Origin: Nostoc sp. KVJ20
GTDB lineage: Bacteria; Cyanobacteriota; Cyanobacteriia; Cyanobacteriales; Nostocaceae
Direction: 5' to 3'
Assembly: GCF_001712795.1 (NCBI RefSeq)
Contig: NZ_KV757540.1
Location: forward strand, 1 to 37,217
Length of the DNA: 37,217 nt
Shown here: positions 24,637-32,981 of the stretch, piece after piece
Layout of the letters: the number at the start of each line of letters is the position of its first letter
Position numbering within the stretch: position 1 is the stretch's first letter
Translations under genes and position numbers: made by a program
The notes under the pieces: generated by a model
The model's input: only the letters and a program-made list of their open reading frames with translations
Told to the model about the DNA's origin: nothing
Database searches by the model: none

Positions 24637-24981
24637 CTAAAATTTATCTCGTTGAATACTAAAACTTGCTCCGATTAGAGAACTGCCCAAGAAAGTAGAA
24701 AAACTTACTAGCATTGCACCCAGGCAGATATTTTTCTGTTGCTCCCAACCAGAGATGATTATATTGGGGTCAGCATTTGTTTCAATAATCTCCAGCCCCC
24801 AGCAAGCCATTGCTCCGACTCCTGAAAACCCAGTTAAGAGCAGAGAGACAATTGCAGTTGTTTCTATGGTGTGGTCAATCAAAATCCTGGGGTTAAATCT
24901 TTTTCGAGTCCGGCGTAGAAGTAATTTCGGTTTACTGTTTAAAGGCATAGACGATTGTTGAAGTATTTTTTGAGTTCTCAT
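24637..24981 (-). CDS. Small two-helix membrane protein, 114 residues
   Basis: A basic N terminus (KPKLLLRRTRKRFNPRILID) and two membrane helices, about 41-63 (TAIVSLLLTGFSGVGAMACW) and 84-106 (NICLGAMLVSFSTFLGSSLI). Its ATG overlaps the stop of the upstream gene by four bases (ATGA), so they are coupled. No family recognised. Confidence 0.65.
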   Translation of the reverse strand: MRTQKILQQSSMPLNSKPKLLLRRTRKRFNPRILIDHTIETTAIVSLLLTGFSGVGAMACWGLEIIETNADPNIIISGWEQQKNICLGAMLVSFSTFLGSSLIGASFSIQRDKF

Positions 24982-25175
24982 TCGGCTTCATCTAACTCCA
25001 CAAAAAAACCTGCACCAGTATTTGTCACTTTCACCAGCTTTCGATTGACCAAGGTTTGAATCACACTAAGACTAAAATTTATGGTGCATAACCGAGCGCT
25101 GCCACCGCAACGACGGAGGTACTGAAGACATAATTGGGAATGGTCTTTTGGGACTGGATTAGCTTTTTTAGGCAT
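24978..25175 (-). CDS. Small winged-helix-like protein
   Basis: 65 residues from ATG 25175, with AGGAAAG about 7 bases upstream; an ATG at 25208 lies further upstream in frame but has a less protein-like extension. The layout LCLQYLRRCGGSARLCTINF and then VIQTLVNRKLVKVTNTGAGF suggests a short winged-helix fold (helix, helix, wing). No family recognised. Confidence 0.6.
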   Translation of the reverse strand: MPKKANPVPKDHSQLCLQYLRRCGGSARLCTINFSLSVIQTLVNRKLVKVTNTGAGFFVELDEAE

Positions 25176-25288
25176 GATGTCTTTCCTGTTGTGGTTTGTA
25201 GGAAGCAAAGCGATGGCAGAAAAAAATAGCCAAGCAGTATTAATGCTTGACTAAAGTATTTTTGAATTTAAAACGTGAATTTTAGTTA

Positions 25289-25558
25289 TTAGAAATTATC
25301 AAGATCATCAAATTGATTTGTTGCAGAGTGCTTGTACATTTTGGCTTTATTCATTTGATGGGTAGAAGCTTTAATTACTGGGATTGCAGCTTCCTTAACT
25401 GAATCCTTTGCTTGTTGAAATAGAAATTGTGTCGTCCCTTGTGCATCTTCTTCTGCTGGGTCAATTTGTCCCCATAAGGAGCAACTTAACTCTAAAGATT
25501 CGTAGTCGCCTAAATTGAACTTACGTGTGTAAGTTACAGCAATAGTCTTGATTTCCAT
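25289..25558 (-). CDS. Hypothetical protein, 89 residues
   Basis: The N-terminal segment VTYTRKFNLGDYESLELSCS, followed by LWGQIDPAEEDAQG and a helix, resembles a short beta-beta-alpha family that I have seen on cyanobacterial plasmids and phages, but I cannot name it. The last 20 residues are polar. It is on the same strand as the WGR gene upstream, 71 bases away. Confidence 0.6.
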   Translation of the reverse strand: MEIKTIAVTYTRKFNLGDYESLELSCSLWGQIDPAEEDAQGTTQFLFQQAKDSVKEAAIPVIKASTHQMNKAKMYKHSATNQFDDLDNF

Positions 25559-25629
25559 AATTTACCCAAACAATATTTCAAAATAAAGTGTAGCTATTTG
25601 GCATCTCTTACAAAGTGACGCTTCTCAAA

Positions 25630-26187
25630 TTACAAATGTCGCCAGAAGTTCTTACTGATAGTCTTGAGACTGACTACCTTGGGTTCTGCTGTCGCTTCAG
25701 GGGCATGACCAACAGCCACCGCAACAGCAATTGGTGCAGGAGTTGCTAGCAGAGAATTGAGTAATTCTCGCTGATGATCCACATCAGCAAGAGTTCGGTA
25801 TATTGTGTAGGGATCAATTTGCATCCCCAACGGCGTGGGTACGATTTTTAAGTATTGATTAAGAAGTTGAATGTAATGCTGATCAAAATTCCGATGAATC
25901 ACATAAGATCGTATTGCATTAAGCAATCCAATAGCTCTCTCAATTTCGTAAACATCACAGGTATCTATTTCTGGCTGACTTTCGCGGTAGCCTTTACCTT
26001 TTTTCTCGGCTACCAGATTGTTAAATTTACTAACTGCTCTTTGATGATTAGCTAATGTGTGGACTTTAGTCTGTGCTTGATAACCGACTCTGCCCCACTG
26101 CACTGTTAAATTACCATCTTCGACTTTGGCCGCCCAGAATTTATTGCTGTTCTGGATAGCATCAACAAAGACTAAATAGATTTCCAT
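25630..26187 (-). CDS. WGR-domain protein
   Basis: 185 residues. The first 65 form a WGR domain: FVDAIQNSNKFWAAKVEDG, VQWGRVGYQAQTKVH and a helix with RAVSKFNNLVAEK, ending GKGYRES. WGR domains bind DNA or RNA ends and are known from poly(ADP-ribose) polymerases and several bacterial systems. The rest (about residues 80-185) has helices and an Ala/Pro/Val-rich stretch. It lies downstream of the Ycf46-like ATPase, 185 bases apart, with a hairpin-like repeat in between. Confidence 0.82.
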   Translation of the reverse strand: MEIYLVFVDAIQNSNKFWAAKVEDGNLTVQWGRVGYQAQTKVHTLANHQRAVSKFNNLVAEKKGKGYRESQPEIDTCDVYEIERAIGLLNAIRSYVIHRNFDQHYIQLLNQYLKIVPTPLGMQIDPYTIYRTLADVDHQRELLNSLLATPAPIAVAVAVGHAPEATAEPKVVSLKTISKNFWRHL

Positions 26188-26312
26188 ATTTTTACCCTGT
26201 CAACTCACGACTTGACGGGCATTGCCCCATCTGAGATAGATATACTGAACGCGATCGCTACGAACCTAAAAGAGCGATCACCCCCATAGAATCAGGAGAC
26301 AATCGCCCTCAA

Positions 26313-26361
26313 GAAGGGGAAGGGGGAAAGAGGGTTTTCTTTATTCCTTTGCCCTTTCCCC
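26313..26361. repeat. Purine/pyrimidine inverted repeat
   Basis: GGGGAAGGGGGAAAG (26316-26330) pairs imperfectly with CTTTGCCCTTTCCCC (26347-26361). One of at least four similar G/A-rich plus C/T-rich intergenic pairs in the window. It lies between the WGR and ATPase genes and could act as a terminator or processing site. Confidence 0.55.
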
Positions 26362-26372
26362 AAGATTATTTC

Positions 26373-27995
26373 TCAGTTCATATTCCGAAACTTAGCAGCA
26401 CGCAAAGATTGAGTTTTCGCTGCAACCACAGGACTACTAGCCCGTCGTGCGGTAGCCGCCCAGGACTGCATTCGCTCGACTGCCTGAGCATCCTGAATCG
26501 CAAGCGGGGTAATGGTTTGACGGCAGATTTCCAGATCAGCAAGCGTTACCTGCTGCGGTCGTCCTTCGTCAAATGCCAACAGCGCAGCTTCAGATGCAAG
26601 GGTTTCCAATTCAGCGCCGGAGAATTTCGCACTGTTGGCTGCAACTGCTTCGAGATATTCGGATTCCAGGTGAATGCCAAAGCGTTGTAGATGAATCCCC
26701 AGAATCTGGACTCGCTCTGGTTCTGTGGGAAGATCAACAAAGAAAGCCTCATCAAACCTACCTTTGCGCTTAAACTCACTTGGTAGTGCTGATGGATCAT
26801 TGCAAGTAGCTACAATAAATACCCCAGCAGTACACTCACTCATGAACGTAAGCAAAGTTCCAAGAATCCTTTGACTAACGCCAGTTGTATCGCCAATACC
26901 AGAAAGCGCCTTTTCCACCTCATCAATAAACAAGACACAAGGTGCGATCGCCTCGGCAGTTTTCAAAGCACGTCTGACATTCCCCTCAGACTCACCTACC
27001 AGACTGCCCAAAAGGGACGCAATATCGAGTTGCAGAAGTGGTAGATTGAGTATGCTAGCGATGTTTTTGGCACAGTGGGATTTCCCAGTACCTGGAGGCC
27101 CTGCCAGTAGCACACCTTTTGGTTGGGGTAAGCTAAGACTTCGCGCCTCTTGTGTGAATAGTCGCCGCCGCCTCATCAGCCACTCACGCAGTAGATCCAA
27201 ACCGCCAAAAGGAATGGTAGCTGGTTTACCCAACTCGATACCCATTTGAGAGAGTAGCCGAGTTTTGTACTCGACAGCTTTGGGGATAAAATCAGCGTCA
27301 ACGACGACACCATCATTAGTTAAGTTTTCTTTGACTGTTAACCGAAGGAAATCACTAATTTCTTCTAAAGTTAAACCCAGCGCTGCACGAGAAAGAGTTT
27401 CAAATTCAGCATTTTCAAGCGTAACAGTGAAAGTCAATTCCTGTTCAATAGCTGACTGTTGTAAGTCATGCAAATAAGAAGTGATATGCTCAAGTATTTG
27501 GTCAATACTAGGTAAAGGGACTTCACAATAAGGAATCAATCTGAGTAAGGATTCGTGTAATTGTATGTTCTGACCCAACAAGACAATGCGTTTATCTGTG
27601 GGTTTTAACCTGTGGTAAAGGTTTTTTACCTTGCTTAAAATCTCCCAACTCAATTGGGGTGAGTTCTTAGCAATAAAGGGGTGAATATCTCCGAGGATAA
27701 ATACACCATTCCCACTAAAGTTAGCAATGTAGTCGAATACAAATAGTAGTGGATCAGCGTGTGGTGGTTTTTTGTACTCTGCAACGGGCTTAAACACCAA
27801 TCCCCCATCTGCTGCGATTAAACATTGTTCTAAGGTTGATACTCCCAGATTCCAGAAGAAAACTGGACATGAGAGCTTATTGTTAGCTTCAGCAGTCAAC
27901 CACTGAATAATCGTCGCTTCATCAGGAGACAGAACATCAAGTGCTGCGATGGGAATTTGTGAATCGAGCGTGGAGAGAAGATTTGAGAGTTTCAT
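26373..27995 (-). CDS. Ycf46-like AAA+ ATPase
   Basis: 540 residues. N-terminal region of about 250 residues with a Ycf46-like part (NGVFILGDIHPFIAKNS and KRIVLLGQN) then a linker, then a AAA+ module: Walker A GPPGTGKS at about 297-304, LQLDIASLLGSLVGESEGNV, Walker B CVLFIDEVEK at about 352-361, VIATCND-like VATCNDPSALP, arginine-finger context KRKGRFDEAF, and a small lid domain. It belongs to the cyanobacterial/plastid Ycf46 group whose role is debated. Genes for DUF2997 and Ycf35 lie directly upstream, a grouping seen repeatedly, so they likely work together. Confidence 0.9.
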   Translation of the reverse strand: MKLSNLLSTLDSQIPIAALDVLSPDEATIIQWLTAEANNKLSCPVFFWNLGVSTLEQCLIAADGGLVFKPVAEYKKPPHADPLLFVFDYIANFSGNGVFILGDIHPFIAKNSPQLSWEILSKVKNLYHRLKPTDKRIVLLGQNIQLHESLLRLIPYCEVPLPSIDQILEHITSYLHDLQQSAIEQELTFTVTLENAEFETLSRAALGLTLEEISDFLRLTVKENLTNDGVVVDADFIPKAVEYKTRLLSQMGIELGKPATIPFGGLDLLREWLMRRRRLFTQEARSLSLPQPKGVLLAGPPGTGKSHCAKNIASILNLPLLQLDIASLLGSLVGESEGNVRRALKTAEAIAPCVLFIDEVEKALSGIGDTTGVSQRILGTLLTFMSECTAGVFIVATCNDPSALPSEFKRKGRFDEAFFVDLPTEPERVQILGIHLQRFGIHLESEYLEAVAANSAKFSGAELETLASEAALLAFDEGRPQQVTLADLEICRQTITPLAIQDAQAVERMQSWAATARRASSPVVAAKTQSLRAAKFRNMN

Positions 27996-28046
27996 GTCAA
28001 TTATTCAAATATTTCACTTATGAAATGGCGAAGCCTTTATGATCAG

Positions 28047-28077
28047 CAGTTACCAGCCGAGTTAAGACTGGTAACTG
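28047..28077. repeat. Perfect 10-bp inverted repeat
   Basis: CAGTTACCAG (28047-28056) and CTGGTAACTG (28068-28077), spacer of 11 bases. Lies between the DUF2997 gene and the Ycf46-like ATPase gene on the same transcript. It could attenuate or stabilise the message, or be an operator. Confidence 0.6.
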
Positions 28078-28085
28078 ATGACTGA

Positions 28086-28292
28086 TTATTGACGCAAACG
28101 TGTTTGGCTGCTTAGGGTAGTCCGAAGTTGTTGGGTTTGGGCTTCGTCCTTAAACGTGCGATCGCCCACAACTCCAAGTGCTTCTTCAAATGGTTGCGTA
28201 GCCGATAAACAACTCACTCCCTCGAACCCCTCCGCCTCCACGCGAACTTCACCTGTAGCGCTGTCAAAATGAATCAGTATTGAACGTTCCAT
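28086..28292 (-). CDS. DUF2997 family protein
   Basis: 68 residues with the family's pattern: RSILIHFDSATGEVRVEAEG, then a short helix and a polar tail. Function unknown. A GGAGAT ribosome binding site overlaps the end of the Ycf35 gene, and the start follows that stop by 3 bases, so the two are coupled. DUF2997, Ycf35 and Ycf46 genes commonly sit together in cyanobacteria. Confidence 0.85.
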   Translation of the reverse strand: MERSILIHFDSATGEVRVEAEGFEGVSCLSATQPFEEALGVVGDRTFKDEAQTQQLRTTLSSQTRLRQ

Positions 28293-28295
28293 AAT

Positions 28296-28745
28296 TTATC
28301 TCCGTGCAAATTGTTTAACTTCTTGATGTCCGGCAAAAGTTAGGCGTAGAGTTTGCACAGTGCCGTTGGTTGTTTCAGCGATCGCACATTCCCCAAATTG
28401 CTCTTGTAACTCGGCAGCTTTAGCGCGAACCATCCGTTGTCCATAAGCCAGCATTAGTTTATTGCTGAAAAAGTCTTTGCCCAGCTTCGGAACTGTTTCA
28501 AAACTGTCGTGTATTACGTCGTACACGCCGCTTGACTGATTCCACTTGAATCCGATGTCTGCACGGGCTTTTATGGTGCGACCAGATACGATAATTTCAG
28601 CGCTTTGTCCTTGAGAGCCACTGTAGTATCCTTTTAGTGGCTGCGCTTCTTCATGAACTTGCGGTGATAGTTTTAGATCCGTGAGTGCAAAAATAAGACA
28701 TTCACGGTTAGCAAGTTTAGTTTTAACTGTTGAGAAATGCGACAT
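28296..28745 (-). CDS. Ycf35-like protein (DUF1257)
   Basis: 149 residues from ATG 28745. The typical N terminus MSHFSTVKTKLANRECLIFA, the middle strand SAEIIVSGRTIKARADIGFK and the segment KLMLAYGQRMVRAKAAELQE mark the DUF1257/Ycf35 family. A longer frame runs upstream but adds 33 residues not found in the family. Function unknown; encoded with a DUF2997 protein and a Ycf46-like ATPase, so probably part of one complex. Confidence 0.88.
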   Translation of the reverse strand: MSHFSTVKTKLANRECLIFALTDLKLSPQVHEEAQPLKGYYSGSQGQSAEIIVSGRTIKARADIGFKWNQSSGVYDVIHDSFETVPKLGKDFFSNKLMLAYGQRMVRAKAAELQEQFGECAIAETTNGTVQTLRLTFAGHQEVKQFARR

Positions 28746-28853
28746 GAGAATTTTGTCCCTATAGTAAAAGTGCGGTATTCTTTTTGAGGTGTATATCCAT
28801 TTTTCGTTTAAGGTACTTAGTCTTGGGCGAATGCACCCGCCCAAGACTGTTTT

Positions 28854-29927
28854 TTACCGGAACTTAAACGACATCACGGTAGCTTTCGATAAGCCCACGT
28901 CGTCAGTCGCAAGTGATTGTAGATTGCGCTGTTCGTCTAACAACTTGATGCGGATCTCTTGCATTTTTTGCTGCAATTGACTGCGCGTATCAGAACCGAG
29001 ATTCTTGGACTCAATCGCTGGATCGTTAACGATAGAATCTAAGTGCGCCATCATCGCCTCCAAGCTACTGCCTGCCTCCGGGTCAGCATTCGCTAGTAGT
29101 ACCTGAACCTTCATAAGATGGCGTTGCATCTTCTTTTTAAACTGCACCGGCTTACGTCCTGGCTCCCAATCAGCCAACTCTTCAAGCAACTGCGCGGCGA
29201 GTTGTTCACCACCAGCGATCGCTGATTCCCGTAGCTTTTGCTCCAGATTTTGGTCATACTGTTGTATGAACTTGGTAATCTGGTCAAGACATTCGGCTTG
29301 TTGCTGGTTCAGTTGTTCGGATAATGCCGGGATAATTACCGGACGACCAATAACGACTTGCAAATAGTCTTCAAGATCGATCAGAGTCGGAAATGCTCTT
29401 AGCAAGTTAGCTTTTACAGATTCTTGCTTATCGTGTGCTAATTCCCAAGTGTTAAGCGAGAGGAACTGATCAATTCGCTCTTGATAATCAACCAACCCAG
29501 CTTCATAATCAGCTTTTAACTGATTACGCAATCCAGGGGCGATATTATCTCTGATGTTGATTAATTGATTCCAAACAAGTGGAGCCAAATCAATCGGACA
29601 AACCCAATCGCCAGTATCAGCAGACATCCACTCTTGAACTGAAGCAATCTCTTGCCTCAATTGGGCAGCAGCTTCATCCAATTTCTTAAATACCTTGATA
29701 CCCCGCAAACCAACTTCGGAATTAGTAACTTTAACAAGGTCTGATTCAATTTCAGAAACTTCAGCTTGTAGTACATCTGCCCATTTAGGAGCAGCCGATT
29801 TTGTACTTTTTTTCAACTGAATACGGAAGCGAATACGGGTTTTATTTAATTGTGAGAAATTGTGGCGCTCGACTACTGCATCAGTTAGGAAATTTGTAGC
29901 GATAGGGTTGTCGATTGCTTGTACCAT
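28854..29927 (-). CDS. Coiled-coil protein upstream of the Ycf35 gene
   Basis: 357 residues from ATG 29927 (GAGG about 8 bases upstream); an in-frame TTG at 29942 is less likely. Almost entirely helical: FKKLDEAAAQLRQEIASVQE, LDQITKFIQQYDQNLEQKLR, and a tail with SQLQQKMQEIRIKLLDEQRN. No catalytic motif is visible. It starts the run with Ycf35 and DUF2997 and is likely a structural or adaptor component of that module. I do not recognise the family; it could be related to DUF3150-type proteins found near AAA+ ATPases, unverified. Confidence 0.7.
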   Translation of the reverse strand: MVQAIDNPIATNFLTDAVVERHNFSQLNKTRIRFRIQLKKSTKSAAPKWADVLQAEVSEIESDLVKVTNSEVGLRGIKVFKKLDEAAAQLRQEIASVQEWMSADTGDWVCPIDLAPLVWNQLINIRDNIAPGLRNQLKADYEAGLVDYQERIDQFLSLNTWELAHDKQESVKANLLRAFPTLIDLEDYLQVVIGRPVIIPALSEQLNQQQAECLDQITKFIQQYDQNLEQKLRESAIAGGEQLAAQLLEELADWEPGRKPVQFKKKMQRHLMKVQVLLANADPEAGSSLEAMMAHLDSIVNDPAIESKNLGSDTRSQLQQKMQEIRIKLLDEQRNLQSLATDDVGLSKATVMSFKFR

Positions 29928-30095
29928 AATTGTTGACCTCAATCATTATTTTTCACTTTCGATTAAGCGAAGCTTTCTTTGTGGTGATTTCTCAAGAGAG
30001 CGAATGTCTGTAGTAGCTCTATAGATTACTTTTGTAGAGCTTTTTTGCAGGCGAATATGTCTTTTAATGACTGGTGGTTTATGTATGGACATGGC

Positions 30096-30389
30096 TTAAA
30101 ATAGCTGAAGTTGCTGTGAATTATCCTGTACCGCAGGCTTCTCATAGACCATACCTTCGACTTCATAACAGCGAGTCATGAGTTTGTTTCGATTTAATCG
30201 AAAGCTGGCTTTTTTTCTTTGATTTGGCAGAGGTAGAAACAAATACTGTGGATGTTGGATAGTACCTGCATCGCCTAAGTATCGACAATGTGTACCGTTG
30301 ATTTGGTAAACTTTTGATGAGCTTAACAGTGTCGCGTCGTAGACTTTAATCAAATTTAATTCCATCTGAGTAGCAGTGAAGTGTGCCAT
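30096..30389 (-). CDS. Hypothetical protein, 97 residues
   Basis: Start chosen at ATG 30389 because a strong inverted repeat (30413-30447) lies upstream; the 119-residue frame from 30455 would code through it. The protein has beta-like segments (LIKVYDATLLSSSKVYQING, PQYLFLPLPNQRKKASFRLN) and a basic middle. No domain recognised. Confidence 0.6.
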   Translation of the reverse strand: MAHFTATQMELNLIKVYDATLLSSSKVYQINGTHCRYLGDAGTIQHPQYLFLPLPNQRKKASFRLNRNKLMTRCYEVEGMVYEKPAVQDNSQQLQLF

Positions 30390-30412
30390 AATTTGTTGTG
30401 GAATCGATTTTT

Positions 30413-30447
30413 CTCTACAGTCAGATTTAATCAGTCTGACTGTAGAG
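30413..30447. promoter_or_regulatory. Perfect 13-bp inverted repeat before a gene
   Basis: CTCTACAGTCAGA (30413-30425) and TCTGACTGTAGAG (30435-30447), with a 9-base spacer and TTTTTC after it on the plus strand. It is in the leader of the leftward gene at 30389 and could be an operator, an attenuator or, read rightward, a terminator. Confidence 0.6.
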
Positions 30448-30504
30448 TTTTTCACGCATAATTCGTTATCTTTCCGTTAATTATTGATTGATATTGACAG
30501 AAGA

Positions 30505-30777
30505 TTACAGATAGAAATGCTCGAAAATCAGATTTAATTTTTCCTTTGATTCATCTGATAAGGCGTTAAAATCAAACTCTTCAGAGTCCCAAACTTCATC
30601 AAGACTTGTTGACTCATCGATAATGTTTGCAATCAAACAAGATTCATCGCCGTAGTTCCAACCATTTGCTAGAAGCCACGGCAGAACTCCCTCAGATTGC
30701 AATAGTTTCTCAATGTCGAATGAGTCAGAAAACTGCTGTAAGTTTTCGATAGTGGGGTGAACGATTGTAATAGTCAT
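30505..30777 (-). CDS. Small acidic hypothetical protein, 90 residues
   Basis: Start at ATG 30777, inside a longer TTG frame from 30813. Strongly acidic (ANIIDESTSLDEVWDSEEFD), with a Trp-containing segment (GVLPWLLANGWNYGDES). No family recognised. Acidic small proteins of this type in phage-like DNA can act as DNA mimics, but nothing here proves it. Confidence 0.6.
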   Translation of the reverse strand: MTITIVHPTIENLQQFSDSFDIEKLLQSEGVLPWLLANGWNYGDESCLIANIIDESTSLDEVWDSEEFDFNALSDESKEKLNLIFEHFYL

Positions 30778-30936
30778 GGGGTATTTTAAATGATTGAAAT
30801 ACGTACAGCCCAATCAAAAGATGGGGAAAGTGGAAAGGGATTCATGAATTAAATTATCCTTAGAAAAGCAAGGTTTTTACCTTTTCCCCTGTCCCTTCTT
30901 TATTAGCTGTAGAAAAGACTTGAGAACTGATCAAAT

Positions 30937-30970
30937 ATGCTTCCCTACTTGAAGGTAAATAGGGAAGCAT
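30937..30970. terminator. Terminator-like hairpin after the DUF5895 gene
   Basis: ATGCTTCCCTA (30937-30947) pairs perfectly with TAGGGAAGCAT (30960-30970) over a 12-base loop. It follows the stop at 31017 of the leftward DUF5895 gene. No T-run, so it may work by other means or protect the 3' end. Confidence 0.55.
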
Positions 30971-31016
30971 AAAGATGAACGCAATTGCTGTAATCACCTC
31001 AACAAGTATTTGGCTA

Positions 31017-31994
31017 TTAAGAAGGCACATCCTCCCAGTAACCAACTTCATCGTCATAATTTGCTTGCATAGACTGCAATTTGTTGACGAAGTTAGCAAA
31101 TTCTTCGTTAGTTAGTGACTGCCTTCCTTTTTTACCATAGTTCTCTATGAGAAACTGTTTGCCCTTTTCCTCACCCCAACCTAAAGCTTCAATCAATCGT
31201 TGTGACTCCATCATCAATTGATTGCGATCTAGTGCATGAGACGTATGCTTTGGTAAGTTATTGTTAGGCAATCCTTTTTTCCACCAATCGCTGATAGAAT
31301 TATGCACAAGGGCAATTTCTTGAGCTATTGGTTTCTTGCCAATACAATAACTTTCCCAGTTGAGCGCAGTTGGCTTTTCGTATCCACTACATACACAGGC
31401 ATTGGAAGTTTGCCCCCCTTTCTCACGTTTCTCTGTTTTCAATATGGGACAAAATACCCACATCGAATGCCAAAGTAAATTCTTCGGTTGGTGATGTTTG
31501 CCTTGAAAACTTGCATAAGCTTGTTCGCAGGTTTCACGGAATGCCATTAGTTGTTGATCAAACGACACTTGAAACACTCCCCAAGCAGTTATTTGTACTG
31601 GTGCGATATGAAGAGGTTGATTTTGGGTATCGACGAAAATCACCATATACCGCCTACCGAATTTGTAGGCGTTTTTGTCCAAACCATCACTGCTACGCCA
31701 AACTCCAATCACCTTTCTATCGTTTCCGTATAGCAAAGGCGATCGCCCAATCACAAGTATTCGTGGTTGTCTATAGAGAGCGCCAGGAATGCCTATCTTT
31801 TCATCATTTTCGTCCAACTTGTTAGTAAGAACTTTATACTCTTTCCCACCTTCTAGTTCTTTATTTTCGTACCATCCTGCTAATTGTTGATTTTCGTAAG
31901 CAATCCAAATGCCTGCGGGTGAAGGAATACTTTTGGCTGCTGGGGTCTTTTCGTAGGCTTTGTGTTCAGCAGAATCAAAGTCAAAAGCTGTCAT
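31017..31994 (-). CDS. DUF5895-family protein
   Basis: 325 residues from ATG 31994, which has AAAGGC in its leader; the longer frame to 32117 adds 41 residues. The N-terminal two thirds resemble the cyanobacterial DUF5895 family: IPSPAGIWIAYENQQLAGWY, PRILVIGRSPLLYGNDRKVI, YMVIFVDTQNQPLH, ITAWGVFQVSFDQQL. The pattern of DNA-repair/replication-like single-strand proteins in plasmids is suggestive only. The C-terminal part (QRLIEALGWGEEKGKQFLIE) looks like a short helical domain. Encoded just downstream of the zinc protein 32118-32915 and probably in one transcript. Confidence 0.8.
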   Translation of the reverse strand: MTAFDFDSAEHKAYEKTPAAKSIPSPAGIWIAYENQQLAGWYENKELEGGKEYKVLTNKLDENDEKIGIPGALYRQPRILVIGRSPLLYGNDRKVIGVWRSSDGLDKNAYKFGRRYMVIFVDTQNQPLHIAPVQITAWGVFQVSFDQQLMAFRETCEQAYASFQGKHHQPKNLLWHSMWVFCPILKTEKREKGGQTSNACVCSGYEKPTALNWESYCIGKKPIAQEIALVHNSISDWWKKGLPNNNLPKHTSHALDRNQLMMESQRLIEALGWGEEKGKQFLIENYGKKGRQSLTNEEFANFVNKLQSMQANYDDEVGYWEDVPS

Positions 31995-32117
31995 AGTAGC
32001 TGCTTGCCTTTCTTTAATGTTAGTTTTCACAAAAACTAAGCGAAGCTCTAATTCTCGGTGGCGAATGGCACTGATTTTAAAATAGTGGTGGAAGAGAATT
32101 CTCTTCCACCATTTCAA

Positions 32118-32915
32118 TTACGCCGCTACTAACTCCTGACAAACCTGCGGCAGTTCAATCGGAGTCGTCCCTCTACGCAGTGCTTCTACAGCCTCTTTCG
32201 CACTCCAATATCGTACTCCATCCCCACACCGCCAATAGTAAGTCTTGGGGTCGTTTTCCCAGACTTCATCAGCATTTCTGACCTTGAAGACAATTCCCAA
32301 GAATTCACCATCTAGATATACGTTGTGAGCCGTCTGGAGGTCAGTGCGTCCTACATAGGTTAGTCGATAGCCGTCTACTGGTTCGCACAAGTCTTCTGCA
32401 CGAGTCCCGCGATACGAACAATTACCGCACCCATGACCTTCGCAGTCTGGACAGATGGCAGCAGGCATATTCCACTTCGGCAGTGTAAAATCCCATTCAG
32501 CCGGTGGGGTTAATATTCGAGCCTTGTGAGAGATATAACAACCAGCATGACCGATTACTTTATCAGAATGGTATTGGACGCTCAACGATAACCAGTCACA
32601 ATCACCTAACAAGCCAATTTTCTCAGAAGCTTGTTTTAATTCCTCATCTTCCTGGTGATTGCGCTCTACTGGAGCAGAAAGACTCGCTTTTACCTCTGCA
32701 ACAGCCCGTTTGAAGGATTGTTTGTGGTAACGAGCATAGCCGTGGATCATTTTTACCCACACAATATCATCACTGTTGATCCAGATAGTTACTACATCTT
32801 CGGGCTTGCACTCTTTTGAGTAGTCCGACTGATTGACGATGGTTGCAATGATTTGGCGATCGCGTGTGGTCAACGGATCTTTTGTTGGCGCAGGGGCTGA
32901 AGTTTGTGTAATCAT
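32118..32915 (-). CDS. Zinc-cluster protein with DnaJ-like CxxC motif
   Basis: 265 residues from ATG 32915 (AGAGG upstream). The N-terminal half has helices and beta strands without a known fold. In the middle CPDCEGHGCGNCSYRG has the C-x2-C-x-G-x-G-x-C-x2-C frame of DnaJ-type zinc fingers, only one repeat instead of two. The C-terminal half (YLDGEFLGIVFKVRNADEVW) looks beta-rich. It might bind nucleic acid or be a cofactor of the DUF5895 protein next to it. A hairpin lies in its leader at 32941-32981. Function unknown. Confidence 0.7.
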   Translation of the reverse strand: MITQTSAPAPTKDPLTTRDRQIIATIVNQSDYSKECKPEDVVTIWINSDDIVWVKMIHGYARYHKQSFKRAVAEVKASLSAPVERNHQEDEELKQASEKIGLLGDCDWLSLSVQYHSDKVIGHAGCYISHKARILTPPAEWDFTLPKWNMPAAICPDCEGHGCGNCSYRGTRAEDLCEPVDGYRLTYVGRTDLQTAHNVYLDGEFLGIVFKVRNADEVWENDPKTYYWRCGDGVRYWSAKEAVEALRRGTTPIELPQVCQELVAA

Positions 32916-32940
32916 TAGAAATTGCCTCTTGTTTGGGGTA

Positions 32941-32981
32941 AAAAGGCGATCGCGAGTTTTCCAGGCCAGCGATCGCCTTTT
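32941..32981. terminator. HIP1-bearing hairpin before the zinc-cluster gene
   Basis: AAAAGGCGATCGC (32941-32953) and GCGATCGCCTTTT (32969-32981) pair over 13 bp. Both arms contain the HIP1 octamer GCGATCGC and T-rich ends follow on both strands, so it could stop transcription either way or act in the leader of the leftward gene. It also fixes that gene's start downstream of it. Confidence 0.6.
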
